Below are positions 21,949 to 24,635 of a stretch of 24,635 nucleotides of DNA, piece after piece. The first letter of the stretch is position 1; each line of letters opens with the position of its first letter. Under the pieces are notes generated by a model. The model made no database searches and had not been told where the DNA came from. It worked only from the letters and a program-made list of their open reading frames with translations. Both the position numbers and the translations under genes were made by a program. Source of the DNA: SFHK01 sp964554795 (GTDB lineage: Bacteria > Bacillota > Clostridia > Christensenellales > Aristaeellaceae); assembly GCA_964554795.1 (NCBI GenBank), contig CAZKQB010000046.1, positions 1 to 24,635 of the forward strand, in the 5' to 3' direction.

Positions 21949-24003
21949 ATGCCAACGATTACGCTCACCCCCACCGCCGCATCCGCAGCGGACAGCAGCG
22001 GGTGGGTAACGCTCAATTATTACAAAAACACATCCTCAGACTATCCGCTCACATTGAACCTAACCTACCCGGCAAACGAGACGCTTTCCGGCGGCGGGGT
22101 AAACATTACAGAAATCACGTTTCACGGGTATATTCGAAACAAATCGACGGCGATCAAGCGCTTACAGCTTGGTTTTCGCCCATCGGCAGACGCGGGCTCG
22201 GAAAGCTGGTGTCAAATCAATGAAACGAACGTCACCGGCGCGGCATTCAAGGCCGTTGACGTGTCATACAGCGGCACCAGCTACGTATACAACCGCTTTT
22301 CGAAGACCTATAACGGCACGCATATTCTGACGCAGCACGTTCAGTCCGCCATGCAGGCCGGAACGCCCCTCTATCTGGGCATCATCGTACCCGACCTGTA
22401 CCGCAATGTTTCCTTATCGCTCACGCTCTCGGAATGGACGATCGACGTGACCTATGAGCTGCTCGGAAACGTTCCAACGACCAGTGGGGCAACCGCCGTA
22501 ATCGGCACGGATTCCATTACCGTTACGGTTGTGAAGACGATTGCTGAGAGCACCACGACGCTGATTTATTCCGGCAACGACCCATACGGCGAATCTGTAC
22601 ATATTCATAGACAGGTGGATCTTGGAACGGGCACCTCCGATACGTTCGCCATTCCGAAAACGATCGGCGAATACTTTCCGGCGGCCATTTCGTATCCGTT
22701 AACGATTACCGCCGTTACCTACGTGGACGGCGCAGAGGCCGGGCGCATCGATACGTCCGTAACCCTCACGCTCCCGGACGATTCCTCCCCCACGGTCGAG
22801 GTTGCAGCCGAGCCCTGCTGGGCGACGACCGCGCCGGAGGCAACCGCGTTTGCGGCTTATATTCAGCATCAGTCCGGCGTGAAATTCACGTTTACGGCGA
22901 GCGCACGGTACGGAGCCTCTTTCGAGGGACATACGCTCGAAATCGAGAGCTGCTCTTATATCGGCACCATCGGTGAGGCAGGCGAGCTGGAGCCGGCGAG
23001 ACATCTGCCGTTTTCCGGCAGCGGCAAAATCCCATGGACGCTGACGGTTACGGATACGCGAGGACTTACCGCCACGAAGACCGGCACAATCACCGTAATG
23101 CCATGGTCACCCCCGACGATTCAGCGCTTCGAGGTGTATCGCGTGACGGAGGCGAACGTGGAGGCCATCGACGGAACCTATATTCGAGCGCTGGCGGAAT
23201 TGTCTGCCGTGTCGGTTGTCGCCGAGGAAACCGAGAGGAACAGCCTTCGTTTTCATATTCTGTATCGCGAAATCTCGGATACGCCCGGCGAATGGAGCTC
23301 GGCGGACGAGGTTTCCGTAAACGCACGGCAGCTTGACGGCTCGTACCTTCTGAAAAAGGACGGCGCGGCAATCGGCGGCGGGCTCGACGAAGAAGGGCAT
23401 GATCTCCCGTTCAACGAAATGCTGGGCTACGAGTTTCAGCTTGTGGCGGAGGATATTTACGGCAGCTCAACGGTGCAGGCCGCGATTCCGAGTGCGCAGC
23501 AGTTTCAAGACATCGACGAAGGCACGGGCAACATGGGCTTCGGCGGAAACGCGCCCGAGGCTGCGGATGCGTCGGCGTATCGCTTTTACAAGCAGACGGA
23601 CTTTCCGTCCGGCATACAGATAGAGTCGCAGCGCTATGGCTGGCATGCGGGGGATTCCTTAGAAATCGGCTCAACGATGGTAATACCCGGATACATAACC
23701 GGCGGTGCAAAGGATTGCCACGCGCTTCTTTGTCTAGGACAGCCGATATTTGCGAGCAGCGCGGTGCTCTCTGGAGCCGTGGTACTGCGCGGCATAAAGG
23801 GCTATGTGGACAACATGGGCTATTCGACCGGCGTTGCCGTGGGCGCGGCCGATTTTACCTTCGCGGCCGAAATCGTGAACGCGAAGGCCGGTATGGTGAA
23901 TCTTTCCGTATCGAAGACCGCCGCGTTCGAAAACGCAACAAACAACACGCCCGCCACGATGCACGGCGCGGGCAGCCAAAATCTGGTTATCACCTTTGCT
24001 TAG
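21949..24003 (+). CDS. Baseplate / tail fibre-like structural protein with beta-rich domains
   Basis: The 684-residue protein has GGGAGG 8 bases before ATG 21949. Residues 1-165 form a beta-rich domain similar in position to upper-baseplate or carbohydrate-binding-like domains (ITEITFHGYIRNKSTAIKRL, SLSLTLSEWTIDVTYEL). Residues about 175-280 and 285-385 look like two Ig-like domains (ATAVIGTDSITVTVVKTI, PWTLTVTDTRGLTATKTGTI). A further domain begins at PWSPPTIQRFEVYR (about 384). From about 530, the NMGFGGNAPEAADASAYRFY and FPSGIQIES segments are typical of the C-terminal part of DUF859-like minor structural proteins of Gram-positive siphoviruses. It lies where receptor-binding parts are encoded, so a host-recognition role is likely but not shown by a specific motif. 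Confidence 0.82.
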   Translation: MPTITLTPTAASAADSSGWVTLNYYKNTSSDYPLTLNLTYPANETLSGGGVNITEITFHGYIRNKSTAIKRLQLGFRPSADAGSESWCQINETNVTGAAFKAVDVSYSGTSYVYNRFSKTYNGTHILTQHVQSAMQAGTPLYLGIIVPDLYRNVSLSLTLSEWTIDVTYELLGNVPTTSGATAVIGTDSITVTVVKTIAESTTTLIYSGNDPYGESVHIHRQVDLGTGTSDTFAIPKTIGEYFPAAISYPLTITAVTYVDGAEAGRIDTSVTLTLPDDSSPTVEVAAEPCWATTAPEATAFAAYIQHQSGVKFTFTASARYGASFEGHTLEIESCSYIGTIGEAGELEPARHLPFSGSGKIPWTLTVTDTRGLTATKTGTITVMPWSPPTIQRFEVYRVTEANVEAIDGTYIRALAELSAVSVVAEETERNSLRFHILYREISDTPGEWSSADEVSVNARQLDGSYLLKKDGAAIGGGLDEEGHDLPFNEMLGYEFQLVAEDIYGSSTVQAAIPSAQQFQDIDEGTGNMGFGGNAPEAADASAYRFYKQTDFPSGIQIESQRYGWHAGDSLEIGSTMVIPGYITGGAKDCHALLCLGQPIFASSAVLSGAVVLRGIKGYVDNMGYSTGVAVGAADFTFAAEIVNAKAGMVNLSVSKTAAFENATNNTPATMHGAGSQNLVITFA

Positions 24004-24017
24004 CGAGGAGGAAGCGT

Positions 24018-24635
24018 ATGAGCTATGATTTCAACCGGGTGCTTGAAGTAGCCGAGGCGGAAGTGGGATATTTGGAGAAAAAGTCGAACGCGGAGCTGGA
24101 CGACAAAACCGCGAACGCCGGAGACAAAAACTACACGAAATACGCACGCGATCTGGACGCGCTGGGATTTTACAACGGGCGCAAGAACGGAGTGGCGTGG
24201 TGTGATATTTTCGTGGACTGGTGTTTTGTGCAGGCCTACGGGCTGGAGGCGGCGCTCAAGCTGACAAACCAGCCGCTGGGCAAGAGCAACTGCGGCGCGG
24301 GCTGCAAATACAGCCGCCAATATTATAAGAAGGCGAATCGGCTGTACGGTGAGCCGCAGCCCGGCGATCAGATTTTCTTCTGGCCGAAGGACGCCATTGG
24401 CGGGCCGGCTGTGGCGCACACAGGGCTTGTGTATCAGGTAGACGCAACGTATGTGTATACGATTGAGGGCAACACCAGCGGCGCGAACGGCGTAATTGCC
24501 AATGGCGGCGGCGTGTGCAAAAAGAAATACAGGCTGACTTATAACCGCATCGCAGGATATGGCCGCCCGGATTACGGGGTGGCGGTGAAAACCGAAGTTC
24601 CTGTCGAAACGCCCGCGCAGGAGCCTGTTACGGAT
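24018..24635 (+). CDS. CHAP-domain peptidoglycan hydrolase (endolysin or virion lysin), 3' end outside window
   Basis: The frame starts at ATG 24018 with GAGGAGGAAG upstream and is open to the last base of the window (206 complete codons visible). Residues 1-185 are a CHAP amidase/endopeptidase: nucleophile Cys 62 in VAWCDIFVDWCF, His 134 in AVAHTGLVYQ, and the polar partner in IEGNTSGANG (Glu 150 or Asn 152), with PQPGDQIFF (113-121) as the usual strand before the His. From residue 188 a Pro/Glu/Thr-rich linker begins (KTEVPVETPAQEP), so a cell-wall-binding domain is expected beyond the edge. No holin-like gene lies between it and the baseplate gene; a holin may follow downstream. Confidence 0.93.
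   Translation, partial: MSYDFNRVLEVAEAEVGYLEKKSNAELDDKTANAGDKNYTKYARDLDALGFYNGRKNGVAWCDIFVDWCFVQAYGLEAALKLTNQPLGKSNCGAGCKYSRQYYKKANRLYGEPQPGDQIFFWPKDAIGGPAVAHTGLVYQVDATYVYTIEGNTSGANGVIANGGGVCKKKYRLTYNRIAGYGRPDYGVAVKTEVPVETPAQEPVTD

Noticed and set aside
20006..21955. 649-residue open frame on the minus strand opposite the Tal-like gene
   Set aside because: It lies fully inside a recognised gene, has no family features, and a low-complexity Arg/Gly/Asn-rich sequence typical of an antisense shadow of a GC-biased gene.

Overview
The window is a nearly complete late (packaging, head, tail, lysis) gene block of a siphovirus with an HK97-type capsid. All supported genes are on the + strand. The protein families (HK97-type portal and capsid, major tail protein, paired tail chaperones, Dit/Tal baseplate, CHAP lysin), the AGGAGG-type ribosome binding sites and the mid-range GC content point to a phage or prophage of a gut Firmicute, probably a clostridial relative. 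I see no integrase, tRNA, attachment site, CRISPR array or insertion sequence, so I cannot say whether this is an integrated prophage or a free phage genome.

Region 1 (1-1723) holds two genes of unknown function. The first is the 3' end of a protein with a TPR-like stretch. It overlaps by ATGA with an AT-rich gene for a protein with a signal peptide. A strong intrinsic terminator (1694-1723) closes the unit. They read as cargo (moron) genes, or flanking host genes if this is a prophage.

Region 2 (1746-5498) holds the large terminase, flanked by two unusual genes. Upstream is a 418-residue protein with two copies of a short motif of the type HHGIKGMKWG, followed in each copy by a short NxDGxLTxxGxxRY segment. 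Downstream is a 163-residue protein with a third copy at its N-terminus, fused to a domain that resembles the DUF6883 toxin-associated family. A 67-residue small protein that resembles DUF4926 follows 1 base later. A second strong terminator (5462-5498) closes this block. It looks like a motif-tagged toxin/immunity cassette inserted between terminase and portal, and is the most interesting part of the window.

Region 3 (5540-11476) has the portal, a prohead protease fused in frame to the major capsid protein (with a well-placed internal ribosome binding site and ATG that could also make free capsid protein), a neck/connector protein, a tail terminator, the tail tube protein, two tail assembly chaperones and a gp10-like protein. 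A long hairpin follows the tail tube gene.

Region 4 (11473-18162) is one 2229-residue tape measure protein. It has an embedded peptidoglycan-binding domain, a long hydrophobic region and about five tandem repeats of about 73 residues, including an exact 114-base duplication.

Region 5 (18246-24635) has the distal tail protein, a Tal-like tail hub/endopeptidase with an SH3-like insert, a large baseplate or fibre protein, and a CHAP-domain lysin that runs off the right edge.

Gene spacing is tight, with many ATGA or GTGA overlaps, and there is no gene-free stretch over 100 bases. I found no convincing promoter, so transcription of the late genes probably starts outside the window and has to pass the two terminators or restart after them.
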